Positions 36,310 through 47,854 of a stretch of DNA of 64,000 nucleotides are shown here, in pieces. Made by a program: the position numbers and the translations under genes. Each line of letters begins with the position of its first letter. The stretch's first letter is position 1. Source of the DNA: Xenoacremonium recifei (taxonomy: Eukaryota > Ascomycota > Sordariomycetes > Hypocreales > Nectriaceae). The stretch spans positions 372,001 through 436,000 of the forward strand of contig WOFQ01000005.1 of the NCBI GenBank assembly GCA_012184525.1, written 5' to 3'. Under the pieces are notes generated by a model. That model saw nothing but the letters and a program-made list of their open reading frames with translations. It made no database searches and was not told where the DNA came from.

Positions 36310-38701
36310 CTACTTCTTCATGCCCAGGAAATTCCGTCGCTTCTTCTCCTTATGGTGCTTCCCATCATCGGGATGATATCCGCCGTTGCTGCCGCCGTGC
36401 GATGAATTGAGCGACATGTTTGACATGGCCGCTGTAGGCGGTGCAGGACGGCTTGGAAGTCCTCCGGGGATCGGACGTCTCGGGGGAGGCGCACCGCCCA
36501 TCCGATTCGGCGCTCCTCCCATCGGCGCCGGTTGTCCAGGCGGAGGCCGGGGCGGAGCTGGCCGCTCGAAGAGATGTGCCGGAGCCCGAGGTTTGGGTCG
36601 TAGTGGAGGGAGGTCTAGCTGCCGGATGTCCTTGTTCAGATCGCCGACTTGTCTCACAAATAGCTGTGGCGTAAGGAAGTGCGATGTGATGAGGACCACG
36701 TCTCGACTTCGGTCTGCGCCAACCTCGTAGCATGCCCTGCTCTCGCTGTACGTAGCACCCCCCGCCATGAAAACAATCAGTCTCTGCCGATTCTCGGGAG
36801 GGCGACGCCCAGCAGCCGCCCAGTTCGGTCTCCCCGCGCGAAGTGAGCCTCCTTGCGCTATCAATAAGTCTTCGTTGGGGTCCAACGGTGGCTTGGTATA
36901 GGGAAACACTTCTTGCGTCAGCATTCCCCTCGCCAAGTGGTCGAGCACGGGTTTGAGAACTGGCTCAAAACGAGTGATGTTATACTCGTCGCTCTGTTGG
37001 GCCTTAGGGTCGATGGGGAATAGCGGAGGAGGCGGCTGTCGAGCCTCCTTGAGTTTGTGCAAAGTGTGTCCACCGAGATTCATGAGATTCGCGAAAATAT
37101 CGGCATCCTTCGGGGGGAGCGTAGAATGAGCAAGTAGCCGTTCAATGTCATCCTTAATGACACCATCCCGGTACAGCACGAACATTATGATTAAGCGCAG
37201 TCGGTCAGAGGGAGAGACATCCTCATCGTCCAGTAGGCGGACCACGGAATCCAATATGTTCTTTGGCCGCTTAAAGTCCTCATCTAACCCAGTTGCCATG
37301 GTCTGTTCAACAGCCGCCAGATCGAGCAGCTTGTGCTTCTGAAATATGTTCATGCAATCCTGCGCCATGGTCAAGTGCAGCGAGTATGCTTCCTTCATCT
37401 CTTGAAACTGTGGCAAGCCCGCAAGCATGTCTCGGATCGTGTTGAGGTTGGTCGCGTTGTTCGGGTCTTGGTTTGTGAAATGCGGATTCTGGGCCATGAA
37501 CTTCTGGAAGTCGCTCATGAGCTTATCGATGGTGTCCTTCATGTGGCGATGGCGGTTGTCCACCCAGACCTTGTCCTTCTCGCCTAGCTCCATGTCTTTT
37601 TCTTGCTCTTCAGGAGTCCCCGGGTTCATCGTCGTGTGAAACGTCACTCGGTCTCCGTCCTTTATTGGGAGTAGGTCGTGGGCCATGGCCTGGTATGTAA
37701 ACTCGTGCACCAGCGGTGCCATCAAGTCCATGGATCGGTCTGTAATCACCAGCGTGGCTGGTGGTCGTTGCGATTGTGGCGGCCAGCTCGGGTTGAAGTT
37801 TCGGTATTCGTCCAGCTCATTCTGTGTGAACCGCGCCAAGTGCGTGCACATAACCTCAGCATCGTAATTCCTGCTTTGAGGTCGGTAATATCGGATTTTG
37901 GGGTATTCTCCTAAGGATATGCAGACGAATGCGATCTGCGACCTCAATCAGCCTAGTAGATTCGGAGGAAGCAGTTTATGCCAAACCTTCTGAGCCAGCT
38001 CCCGCAAATGGCCTCCCACAAGATCGTTGCAGCCCGGATGGTACAGCAGCGGGAAGCTCCAAGGGTCCTTCAACGTGATCACATGCGACTCCTTCGGGTG
38101 GAAGTCAACCATCAGAGACTTGTACGTGCCGCCTGTCGCATCGGATTGTCGGAAACCCGGCGAATCGTTCAGTCGGCGCCGCAGGTCGGGCCCCAAATAG
38201 CCCGTCCATATGGGCTGGACACTGCGATAGCGGTGCACCTCGATATCCGCCAGCAGACATTCCACGGAGAAGGCATTGGGTGTCAGGATGTAGACGGCGT
38301 CCATCTCCGGGTTCGGCTCGCGACGGTCCGTGATGCGCTCGATGGCTAGTAGGGGTGGCCAGACGTATCAGCTTTGGGTCCACAGAGGGGAAGGGGGCGG
38401 TTCATGTTCATGCAACGCACTCGCAATGTTGTTGTTGAGGATGTCGTCCTCCTTGACGACATTGTCGATCAGCTTCTTCGCGGTGTCGTCGACAATCAGG
38501 CATTTCCACTGCATCCAGGCTCGTCAGCGTCGGTCGGTGGTCAACGGGAGGTCGGTGGGACAAACGTCGCCCCGCGTGGCATCTTTGATCGCCTGAAGAA
38601 TCACTTGTGGCCCGGTGTTAGCACAGAGTTCCGTCCGGAGAGAAGCCACGTGCGGGCTGAGGCGTACCATCATGCTGCTCCTGGATGACGGAGAGCCCCA
38701 T
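36310..38701 (-). CDS. Sec1/Munc18-family SNARE regulator (Sec1)
   Basis: Five exons (38701-38668, 38603-38566, 38508-38421, 38345-37987, 37935-36310) give 714 residues. Sec1 binds the plasma-membrane SNARE complex and is needed for exocytic vesicle fusion at growth sites. Family marks are the N-terminal MGLSVIQEQ; WKCLIVDD; the junction-spanning NIATIERI; PEMDAVYILTPNAFSVECLL; SHVITLKDPWSFPLLYHPG; LVITDRSMDLMAPLVHEFTYQAM; and IVFMAGGATYSE...LITSHFLTP. The C-terminus extends into a Pro/Gly/Met/Arg-rich disordered tail ending in lysines, typical of filamentous fungi. Each join restores a conserved Sec1 block, so the tiny first exons (34 and 38 nt) are well supported. It is intact and of normal length. 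Confidence 0.95.
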
Positions 38702-39907
38702 GGCGGTCGACAATGAAGGAGGCTGCCCCGTCTGCTAGCTGATGAGGAGACTGGCAGCTGGCTGTTGGGGGACGAGTGTGGTCGATCGGGCGGTCGGTTC
38801 AGCTACTGTCAGTAATGTAATCAAGAATATGGCCGCTTAAAGAGAGAATCCCAGGGCGCGGAGCGGTTCGAAGTTGCAAGTTGGAGATGGTGAAGCGGTT
38901 CAGGAGGACGGTCTGTGGCGGGCTGGCTGGGAACTGGAACGGGAACTTCTTCGGGCAGGTTTGGCGGGGTTCCGTTTGGGTTACCGTACAGTGGAGGTCA
39001 TGGGGCTGGCCGCTGGTTGGCTGACTGTCACCGCTATAAGCCCGCCGCTACAGCACCACGACAGCGACCCCGGCCGCTATAGATGTCGACCTCGGCGCCT
39101 ACCTAGATTGGCTCAAGCCTATGAAGAGCTGCCGATAAAGATAACGGTGGCTGTACGATGAGGTCATGGGCAAGTTGTGCTCCGAAAGAGCCTAGCCGTC
39201 GGGAAGGAAGCCTGGAGGTTCAGCAGCACTTTATTCAAACGTCAATTGAATGGCGGAGTCTTACTCAGTCATCATGAATTTTCATGACTTGGGACATACA
39301 TTCCCATAATAGTAGATGTAAGCATGTCATATTTAAAAGCACTAACGTAGCCTGTCTTCTAGGTTGGGAATTTCCAGACGGGCAAGAAAGACATGGCATT
39401 TAAAATGCCCATTCAACAAGCTTTCAGTGTAATATTGACTGCTCAAATTGAGACATGGTCTGTATATTTGATATCATGTGGGCAGCGAGGTTCTATTGAA
39501 GGAAATGAGAAGTCTCATTCTATATATATCCTGTCCCTCTTTCTCATGTAGGATGATATATATTTAGCTTCATATGCGCGTCTCCTCAGAAGCAGTGCCT
39601 CCTCAGGCTGATAGCCAGCTCTGTCTGCGGTTCCAGTCGTGCAATCAGAATGTCCAGCGGCAATATATCTGACGCCAGCTCGTCATTTCTTATCGAAATC
39701 TGTTCCTATCGAGGCGTCTGAGATGTATCCTGCTTCTGGAGGACTCTTCTTCCCGTTAATGTCAGTTCGCCTTCTTCATGTCAAGATCCAATATCAGACT
39801 CACTCAAGATCCCGTGCAGCCAAGTATGCGTGCAGTCATATCCCATGCATCCGACCCAGTCCAAGGCCAGCGTATAGCTTCAATAACCCATGAACTCATC
39901 CCCAAAC
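38702..39907. other. intergenic upstream of SEC1
   Basis: 1.2 kb with the SEC1 promoter on its left side and the 3' region of the G-patch gene on its right. The 39230-39560 part is distinctly AT-rich. No coding frame is supported. Confidence 0.5.
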
Positions 39908-40564
39908 TCACCCATCCGTCCCATCCCCTCTCAAATACCTCTCCACATCAACCCGTCCAAACAACTCCCTCCCCAACCTCTCCCCCCTCCTCCTCTCCCT
40001 CTCCGCCTCCGCCCTCACCTCCTTCGCACTCAGCACCTTCCTCCTCTCCACCTTCTTCCCCTTCTCCTCCTTCGCCCCAATCCCCAACACATCCCTCTTC
40101 ACCACCTCCCGCACCGGAAACATCCTCCCCTCGCCCTCGCGTCCCAAACCCTGTCTCGCATCCGGATCCCAGCCCTGCGCCTGCAACGCTCTCAGGCCCA
40201 TCCTCTTCCGGTCCAGTGCTGACGGCGGATGTGAGTGCTCCACGCATACCTGATGCGCCAGCGATACTTCGTGTGGTCGGGACTTCTCTCCTTCAGTCGT
40301 GGCTAGTGGCAGGGCGCACACGGGGCAGACTTCATCCTTCGCTGGTGCTGAATCTGTCGCTGCATCCTTCAAGACGATAGAGGCGTACAAGTCGCCGACG
40401 TTGAGCGCAGGTTTCGACGCTGATGCGACAGACTCATCGGGTGCTGAGGCGCGGACGAACTCTACGCGCTTACGCTTCAGGCCAGCGCCGAACGGTCGCT
40501 TGTGGTGCAGAGGGATATCTTCCTCGTCGAGATGATCCTCGGAACTGTCCTTGAAACGCTTCAT
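39908..40564 (-). CDS. G-patch protein, GPANK1-like
   Basis: A single exon of 218 residues. The centre has CPVCALPL followed by HEVSLAHQVCVEHSHPPSAL, a Cys/His cluster that may bind zinc. Next comes RMGLRALQAQGWDPDARQGLGREGEGRMFPV...KRDVLGIGA, a G-patch of the GPANK1 type (GWDP-x-GLG-x-GEGR-x-FP-x-KRD-x-GLG). G-patch domains activate DEAH helicases of splicing and ribosome assembly. The lysine/arginine-rich tail is predicted helical and resembles nucleolar targeting signals. The animal relative has ankyrin repeats; this protein does not. The opposite strand is Pro/Ser-rich and open but is a shadow. Confidence 0.85.
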   Translation of the reverse strand: MKRFKDSSEDHLDEEDIPLHHKRPFGAGLKRKRVEFVRASAPDESVASASKPALNVGDLYASIVLKDAATDSAPAKDEVCPVCALPLATTEGEKSRPHEVSLAHQVCVEHSHPPSALDRKRMGLRALQAQGWDPDARQGLGREGEGRMFPVREVVKRDVLGIGAKEEKGKKVERRKVLSAKEVRAEAERERRRGERLGRELFGRVDVERYLRGDGTDG

Positions 40565-41466
40565 TTTGTGACTAGGGTATCTTGAGAGGATGTGTGATGG
40601 GAGAGGAAGAATTGTAGATTGGAGGTTGAGTATGGATGTAAGTTAGGCAGTCGTGGGTGCTAACAAATCGGGTGGCGGAAGCTAAAACAGCGAGGCTCGG
40701 GCTGACTGGCCAAAAGTCTGCGAACACCAACGAGACCTTTGTCCAAAATTCCCTAGGTGAGGTCCAGCAAAACAAATGGAGTCCGCCTCTCCCTCATTCA
40801 AATTTCATTGCTCAGCAGAATTTCCGACTATGCTTTCAATCCACATTCACCCATATAACACCACATTTACAAAACTCTGACATGACATAGCTACAAGGCT
40901 AAGTAGGTATTTACAATACTCTGCCACATTCACGCTCCATCTCTCCCGCTGCACCTAGCCACCACTGCAGCCAGAAAAAGCCTGAAAGTCCCCTTCAGGC
41001 TCTTCCAATAGTTCAAGTTGCACCGTTAACCTCCGCCCAAACCACCCATCCGCGCTTCTAATTCGGGTGCCAAGCGCGATACCAAGTTTGATCCATCTCC
41101 CATGACCCAAGTGACAATCCCTCCAAAGTAAGTGTCCCTCAAAGGTAATAGTGACGATATGCCTCCAGATTCCGCTGTCCTCCAAAAATGCTGGCCGTAA
41201 CGCGTGACGGAAATCGAGCCAAGAAACAAAGGGAAAAATTGCAATGAACCGTAGAGTCGTGCTCATCATTGCACGCTGAACCAAAAAATAATTTCATTCC
41301 GTTAGGCCTCGCTGTTTTTGTGTTGTTGTTTTGAATCGTCGGATGTGTTTTTGGATCGGAAGGTCATGGTACAAAACTCGAACATACTCTTAGCTTGGAT
41401 AGCAGCCAAGAGTTTTCTTTTGGGGTTTCGAATGATTTCGAAGAAGGATGCTTGAAGAGCGAACAT
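40565..41466. other. intergenic between G-patch gene and eIF4E-transporter-like gene
   Basis: 902 bp containing the promoter of the G-patch gene and the 3' UTR of the next gene. No supportable feature. Confidence 0.5.
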
Positions 41467-43962
41467 CTACTGCCGGCCATAAGCACCACCACGGCCGGGG
41501 TTACCAGCAGGAGGCATGCCTCGGCCGTCAAAAGGGCCTCCAGGGAAAGGACCATCAGGACCGCCTGGGGGTCCGTTGAACCCGCCCATACCGGGAGGCA
41601 TGAAGCCATGAGGTGGTCCGCCAAAGAAGCCAGGAGGCGGGGGAGGTGGCATGTTACGAGGGGGCATCCCACCCATGGCCTCGGGGGGAGGAGGCATTCC
41701 ACCGGGAGGGAAGTTTGGGGGGAACATATGCGGCATCGGGCCGTTCCTGTTAAGACCGCCCGGCAGTCCGGGAGGAGGCAGCATCGGGCCGCGCTGCTGT
41801 GGAGGAGGCATCTGTGCACCAGGCATTTGTCCACCGGGCATGTTGTTCCCTGGCATTTGACCACCAGGCATCTGTCCGCTAGGCAGCCAGTTCGGAGGCA
41901 TTTGATCCAGGCCAGGCGGAGGCGGGGGTCGCTGTAAGATCTGCGTGGGCTGGTTTGAGCGGCCGTCAAGCTCCGGGTTAGGACTGTGGAAGGCCTTATC
42001 CATGGGGAATCCTGGTGGAGGTTGACGCATTTGATGCTGAGGAGGAACGTGAGCGTCTCGAGCGAAATCAGGTTCCGGTGGCATCTGTGGCTGCTTAGGA
42101 GGACCCATCCGCATCATCATCGGATCGTTTCGTGGTTGTTCCGGTGCTGCCCTCATGAGATTCATCAGGAATTCAGTATTGCTATTGTTTCGAGCAGCAT
42201 CTGGCCTCGGTCCGCCCTGGCTAGTGACTCGCTGGTGCTGGTGCTGGCTCATTTGACCCATGAGATCCTGGAGTAGTTGCTCGGGTCGAGCAGTCTGCGG
42301 CTGTGGTCGAGGAGCCAGGATCTCCTGTACATGTTGGGGAGGAGGGCGCATCTCCATTCGACGCTCGGGAGGTGCATACTGCTGGAATGGTTGTTCCGGA
42401 GAGGTGATGTTACTCTTCCTGTTACCGGCATCTGGGGTGCCGAGAGGCAGTGCAAAGGGCGAGGGTCCCTCCGGAGTACCACTGACGCTCTGCTTTTGGA
42501 GCTTCGCAAGCAACTGTTGGAAAGCTTGCCGCTCTTCCTCTGGAGGCGGCGGTTGACCACCAAGAATAGGAAGGGGTGGCATATTATTGGGTGGTGCACT
42601 AGTCATAGGCACACCGGCCATGGGCGTCGCAGGCTCCGTCCGTCCTCTTGGTTCTTCCTGGGGCTGCGAAAAGAAGGACGTGAATCTAGATGACTTCCCA
42701 ATGGTCTTTGTCTTGCTAGCAGATTCCTTTGGCTCCCCGGGAGTGGCTGCATCCAAGCCCGCATTGGAACCAAACGCCATGAAGAACTTGTCTGGGCCGC
42801 TCTCGACAGCGGGAGCCGACTGCACAGGTAGCTTCTCCTCGATGACAGGCTCGGCAGCCTCAGCGGCCTGTTTACTCGCACCCGAAGCGGCGTTCTTAGC
42901 CCGCTTCATCTCTTCCATCCATTTCTGGAAGTCCTGCTGTGTGTGAGCCTCATGCTGCTCTTCGACAGGCTCGTCGAGCCACTCAGGCTCTCGTTCCGCT
43001 CGCTGATCACGATCGCGACCCCATCTTCCACCATGGGTACGTCCATTGTTTCGATCGTCGACAGCCTCCGTGTCTCGAACGTCACGGTCTCTCCAACTCT
43101 TTGCTCGGTCGATACGTTCGCGCTTCTCGGGGTTGTGCGATGGTTCTGTCGGCTCGTTCTTGAACCAGGAAGGCTGGTCAGACTTGTTCCTCGCAAGGCC
43201 GTTGCGTGCGCGGTTCTCGCCTTCGTCGCCGTCTTTGTCTCGGGTGAATGAATCAAAGGGTCGTAGGGTCCGTTCGCGGGGAGCTTCGCGGTCGTCTCGA
43301 TAACGCCTCTCTTGAAGGCTGCCACCCATTCGTCCATGGAACCGTTCCGCGCCTTCGGGGCCAAAACTCTTTCTGGGCTTCACCGTACTCCAACCTTCAG
43401 ATTCTTGTTCAGCTCCTTCACGACGACGTAATGTGGTAGTGCTATTTCTAGCATCACGGAACCGTTCACCTTCAGCTTCGCCGTTCCGACTTCGGAAGTT
43501 CCCGAAACGTCCCTGACCTTCGAGAGCTTCCTTGATGCCTTTGTCATTTTCAAGAGACTTGTTTCCTCGCGCCGACGCAAAGGCCATTCTCGGGGGAGCA
43601 AAAACAATGTCTTCGGGGTCTAGATGAGAAGAGCACGTGTCAGTAGCAGACATTACCAAGAAGTATTGTCGGGGAGAGACGGACTTGCGCTGTTCCGCGA
43701 CCGATCGATAGCGGGACGTCGGTTCGTTTGATCAAGCAGGGGATTGTCGATTGCGCGAGACCGGTCACTGGTCGTCTTGTTCTGGGAACGAATTTGTTCG
43801 GGAGGCGGACTGCAGTACGGTCAGGAGACGGGCGAACAACCGAAGGCGCGGGATAGAAACTCACCCCATCCATTCCTCTGCTGGAGGGAGGTTCGGCGGT
43901 TTTACGCATAGCGGCGACTGCCTCAGATACAGCATCGCCGCGGGGGTGTATTTTACGCCCAT
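41467..43962 (-). CDS. eIF4E-transporter (4E-T)-like protein
   Basis: Three exons (43962-43865, 43809-43685, 43619-41467) give 791 residues. The N-terminus holds KYTPAAMLYLRQSPLCVKP...PPAEEWMG, the eIF4E-binding block of 4E-T-like proteins, which bind cap-bound eIF4E and route mRNAs to repression and decay in P bodies. After intron 2 the block NPEDIVFAPPRMAFASAR confirms the join. The middle is Arg/Asp/Glu-rich and disordered. A short conserved helix (EEERQAFQQLLAKLQKQS) lies near residue 430. The tail is a Pro/Met/Gly/Gln-rich prion-like region with repeats of (N/G)xMPGGQMPG. In the binding motif Y-x4-L-hydrophobic, Leu is Met here. The 5' leader is long and CT-rich (minus strand). Function is inferred from family. 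Confidence 0.82.
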
Positions 43963-45003
43963 GATCGGAGAGGTGGCGATGCGAGTCGCATCCGATCAGG
44001 GAGCGAGTGGTGTTGTCGCACGAGGTGGGAGGCAGGGAGGGAGGGGAGAAGGACACGCAATGAGGTTGGAAGCAAGTGTTCGGCGCGCGGTGATGCGAGG
44101 CTGTGTGTGGTGCGATGCGGTGCGGTGCGGTGCAGTGCGGTCTGTACAGCGTGGTAATCGAGGTTGATGCGACGAGGGATCTCGAGGACAGCGGGTTGCG
44201 ATTGGGCGAGAGGGTTTCGTGGGCAAGGAGGGCGGACGGCGGTGCGTGCAATGACGAACTAGAACTAGCAGGCAGTGTCCAGTCCAGTCCAGTAGCGGGA
44301 ACGGAACAGTAGTAGTCTCGTAGGCGGGCGGAGGATGATGGATGGTGGCAGATTGGATGGATTGGCACGGGAGTCAGAGATGTCTGTGACAGGGCAGAAT
44401 TGGAGTTGGAGGTGGAGCCGCGTGTGCGCTGGTCGGGCCACAAGGCACGAGCCACGAGGAGGCGATGCGCTGGCTGGCCGAAGACAGAAGAAAAATTCAG
44501 AAGTCGCCTGCTAGTAGTGTGTGTATGTGCGCTAGGCGGCGTCGTGAGATGCTGGATAACGATGCGAGCGAGTACGTAGGAAGAAGCTGGAATGAGGGTT
44601 GAGCGATGGCGATGATGGTTATGATGAGGAGAAGTGGTTGGTGATGATGATGAGGGAAGGATGTTGTTGTTGTTTCGGGACAGAAGCAAGAAGAGACTGA
44701 ATTGCTTCTTGTTCGCATCCATCCATCGCACCTTCCTGCCTGTGGGCGGCGGCGCAGTTGCCTCCCCTCCTCAAGCAGTCGCTAAAATACAGGGCACGCG
44801 GTGGAGCAAAACCTCACATCCCACAGTTACCTGAGAGACTGAGATATCTCATCAGCCTCATTGGCCTCAGTCATTCATCAATTCATGCAATTTGACCTAT
44901 CTGGTACTGACAAATTCTCTCGTTCCTCCCTTCAGCAACTCTATTTCTGAGTCCAGCCGAATTGCCGACTCGCCCTCTCCCCTCTCCCTCCGCCTCTCCC
45001 TGC
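43963..45003. other. 5' region of the eIF4E-transporter-like gene
   Basis: 1.04 kb between the 4E-T-like start and the stop of the ECM4-type gene, both minus. A 363-codon minus frame (44731-43640) covers it but is Ser/His/Pro-rich, crosses the first introns of the 4E-T-like gene and looks like leader sequence. Contains the pentamer repeat at 44111-44140. Confidence 0.55.
44111..44140. repeat. pentanucleotide repeat (TGCGG)6, imperfect
   Basis: Six 5-bp units: TGCGA TGCGG TGCGG TGCGG TGCAG TGCGG. It sits about 150-180 bp upstream of the 4E-T-like ATG, in its putative 5' leader, and reads CCGCA on the mRNA strand. Confidence 0.8.
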
Positions 45004-46216
45004 CTACTTGGCGGCAGCCCTCACAGCCGCCACCTCCTCATCCAGCGGCAGCACATGCGGCAGCGGTCCCACGGGCGTGATCGAGAACGGGTTGATCTGC
45101 GTGTGGCTGCGCGTGTAATGCCACTTGATGTGGTCAAACTGTGTCGTGTCCTTGAAGGCCGGCTCGGTCCAGTACAGGTTGCGCATCCAGCGGTGCAGCG
45201 CCGGGTAGCCCGAGCGAATGTCGCGGATGTTGCACTTGAAGTGCTGCACGTAGACGGGATCGAAGCGGATAAGTGTCACGTAACTGGTGTCTGTCAGTCT
45301 CCATAACTCGGAAGTTGATCATGAACTCGGACAGATCCGCTCATGACTCAAAATGATGGGAAGAACTCACAGTCGGACATCCGCCTCGGTGATGCTGTCG
45401 CCAAAGTAGAACGGCCCGTCCTTCTGCTCCGATAGATGCTTCTCGGCGCGGTCCAGGGCCTCAAACAACGCGACCACATTGCGCTCGTACGCCTCGGCCG
45501 TGGTCGCAAACCCGGACTTGTACACGCCGTTGTTGATCAGGTCGTACGTCCACGAGTGCGTCTCTTCTATGACCTTCTGTAAGTGCTCGGGATACAGCTG
45601 GATCTTGCGGTACTTTTCGTCAATCAAGTCGTCGAACTGTTTGTGTCAATCGTCGTCCAAAGAAGACAATGGGTCGCGGCAGACATACCTCGGTCCCAAA
45701 CATCCGCAGAATCTCGCTACTCTCGTTGCTCACGATCCTCTTCGTCTTCTTGTCGTACAGCACCGGCACCGTAAATCTCCCTTGGTAGTCCTTCTCGCTT
45801 TCAAAGTAGACCTCTCTCAGGTGCGTAAACGCCTCATGACCCTCTAGCGGATCTGGCACCGCGCCCTCTCCGGGCACATCCTCGCCCTTCTTCACGAATC
45901 GCCAACCGCCCTCAGCCAGGTGCCAGTGCACAACCGAAAATGAGACAATGTCCTCCAGCCCCTTGAGCTTGCGCGCGATGAGCGTGCGGTGCGCCCACGG
46001 GCAGGCATAGCTGACGAAGAGGTGATACCGCCCGGCCTCTGGGGGATACTCGGCGCCAGGCTTGCGCGAGATCCAGTCACGGAACGAGCTGACTTGACGC
46101 TTAAACTCGCCAGAGGTGTCGCCGGGCTTGACCCAGTCGGTAACCTTTCCAGTAGAAGAAGCCTAAAAAGTCAGTATGTCTAACGAGACTACGTTTAATC
46201 AGTTGAGGCTCACCAT
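45004..46216 (-). CDS. glutathionyl-hydroquinone reductase / omega-class GST (ECM4-type)
   Basis: Four exons (46216-46214, 46162-45689, 45636-45371, 45283-45004) give 340 residues. Family members reduce glutathionyl-hydroquinones and use a Cys rather than Tyr/Ser. The catalytic motif YACPWAHRTLIARKLKG is present near residue 52. Next come VHWHLAEGGWRF and RFTVPVLYDKKTKRIVSNES (the glutathione site, cis-Pro and ES pair). The C-terminal helical domain has IQLYPEHL, YKSGFATTAEAYE and ITEADVRLYVTLIRFDPVYV, ending with HYTRSHTQINP and FSITPVGP. Exon 1 is the ATG alone, then a 51-nt intron. Without it the frame has no Met before the conserved domain. A TATATA-like element lies about 215 bp upstream. 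Probably cytosolic and stress-related. Confidence 0.93.
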
Positions 46217-47304
46217 TGTTCTGAGCTGGTAATTAAGAGAAGCTGGTATTGTGGTTGAGGCTGCGATGGAAGAATGTGAAGTCTTCGGCCAGCTCGCCGA
46301 GGTCGTCCAAGATCGAATTGTTCGCTGTGAAAGAGTTCTAGGAGTCAAACGTTGGAAAGCTCTGAAGCCTGTCTTCTGAACTAACGACATTGATGTCAAA
46401 AAGCCCAACAACAAATGGGTCTTTGTCTCTCTATATACCTACAGGCACTCGACCTAAATCTGCACTCGAGTCTAATAAGTGTTACCCCAGAGCCCAAGCA
46501 TCCCCAATGATCGATAATCGTGACGTAAGGCACCTCCGAGTTCTCCTCTGGGAAAGCTTTTGGGCACAGACGCTTCTGTCTTAGCGCTGCTCAGTCAGGC
46601 GTTTGAATGGCCTTGATAATCGACTCACCAAAAGCTGAAAAAGCCCCGCGTCAGCTCAGCTGCAGCCAAGGCAAGGATTAGTCACGCAATCGGGTCTGGA
46701 ATCGCCCATTGTTACACAAGCATCAATCACCAGCCTATAATTCTTTGTTAACGCACATTTTCACATGCAGATGATTTGCGCCATTCAAACGAGTCGTATT
46801 TTTGTCAGTTACTGGGTTTAATCAAGTCTATGTAGGTGCTTATTAAATTTATTCCGATTGATACGTACATATTTACCTCGAACACGCATCCACTAACAAA
46901 TATCCACTGCAAATCAACATAAAGTAGTTTTCTGCGTTTGAGATGTTAGCCACTAGCCCCTGGTTGGGATTCAGGTCACCGTTTAGATGAAGGCCGCTGA
47001 ATATATTTCGAAAATTGATCGAGAGTTACCTGAGCCTAAGTCCCACGATTGAAAAGAGCTGACACATTTGTGGTTTCACAATTTGCCGTTACCCCGGGGA
47101 AGTAAAATGAAGGAGAAGCGGCAGCGGAAGAGAGTCAACCAAGGGCATCGCGAATTAGTATTATAAGTCCCACGTAACTAGTGCATTGAGAAGAGTCATT
47201 GAGTTCCATAATTGTCAAAACGAAATACTGAATATTGGAAGCAGAGGAGGGTTGGAACAAATTGAAGGTAGAATCTTAAGAATGGTAATGTTCTGCTATT
47301 TTTC
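46217..47304. other. AT-rich intergenic tract
   Basis: Roughly 1.1 kb, clearly AT-richer than the flanking core genes, with no coding frame. It contains the promoter of the ECM4-type gene at its left end and leads into decayed sequence behind the phosphorylase-domain gene. Confidence 0.5.
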
Positions 47305-47854
47305 CTAATCATTTGTTTTTGGTGGGAACCGGATCTGATGGGCGGAGGTTGTAGATTGATAACGAGACACATGAATTGCGTTTGTCTCTCCGAGAATATC
47401 CACGATATCCTTACTTTTGGAATCTGTAACAACCAGTATTCGTAGTCCAGTGGAAGTTTCAGAAGCGGAAAGGATGCAGCTGGCTCGGTTCAAACGCCAT
47501 CGTCAGGTCGGATCCAGGTCCGTGGATGATTATCCAGAACTTGCCGTCAATAGATTGCAGGCGTAGTAAACACCGTTCAAGCTTGCCGAGCTTGGGTTGA
47601 AATCTTCGCTCCTCCCTGATGCTACTGATATCTTCCAGTCCCAATGCTTCAAGTAAAGGCATCAGGACCATAAGACGATCCTCGATGCCTCTTCCGGTGC
47701 ACACAAACGTGGCAGGCCGGAAACCAACAGCAAGGTGATTGCGGTTCAGTAAACCTCTCAGTACGTACCCGCAGAAGGTTTCTCCATCCCAACCACGAGG
47801 CGTAGCAAGGTTAGAATATAGATACACCACACTCTGGTCTTTATTACCGCTTAG
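47305..47854 (-). pseudogene. decayed 3' extension of the phosphorylase-domain gene
   Basis: Directly after the TGA at 47857-47855 the same frame stays open for 131 codons (VVYLYSNLATPRGWDG..., KFWIIIHGPG). After that frame stops at 47461-47459, another frame carries TGLRILVVTDSKSKDIVDILG to 47305. The composition is coding-like. The order recalls the NTPase part of fungal NLRs: a VVYLYSN-like block, a hydrophobic strand like Walker B, and a RILVV...I..ILG block. I cannot name the family. Two breaks (one stop, one frameshift) suggest erosion. The alternatives are stop-codon readthrough or a missed intron. Confidence 0.45.

Noticed and set aside
39778..40380. 200-codon Pro/Ser-rich plus-strand frame
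   Set aside because: Antisense shadow of the G-patch protein gene, low complexity only.
43640..44731. 363-codon minus-strand frame
   Set aside because: Spans the leader, exons and introns of the 4E-T-like gene in the wrong frame; Ser/His/Pro-rich with no motif.
44880..45003. Pyrimidine-rich (CT) stretch as a possible regulatory element
   Set aside because: It is the 3' UTR side of the ECM4-type gene; composition alone does not support a site.
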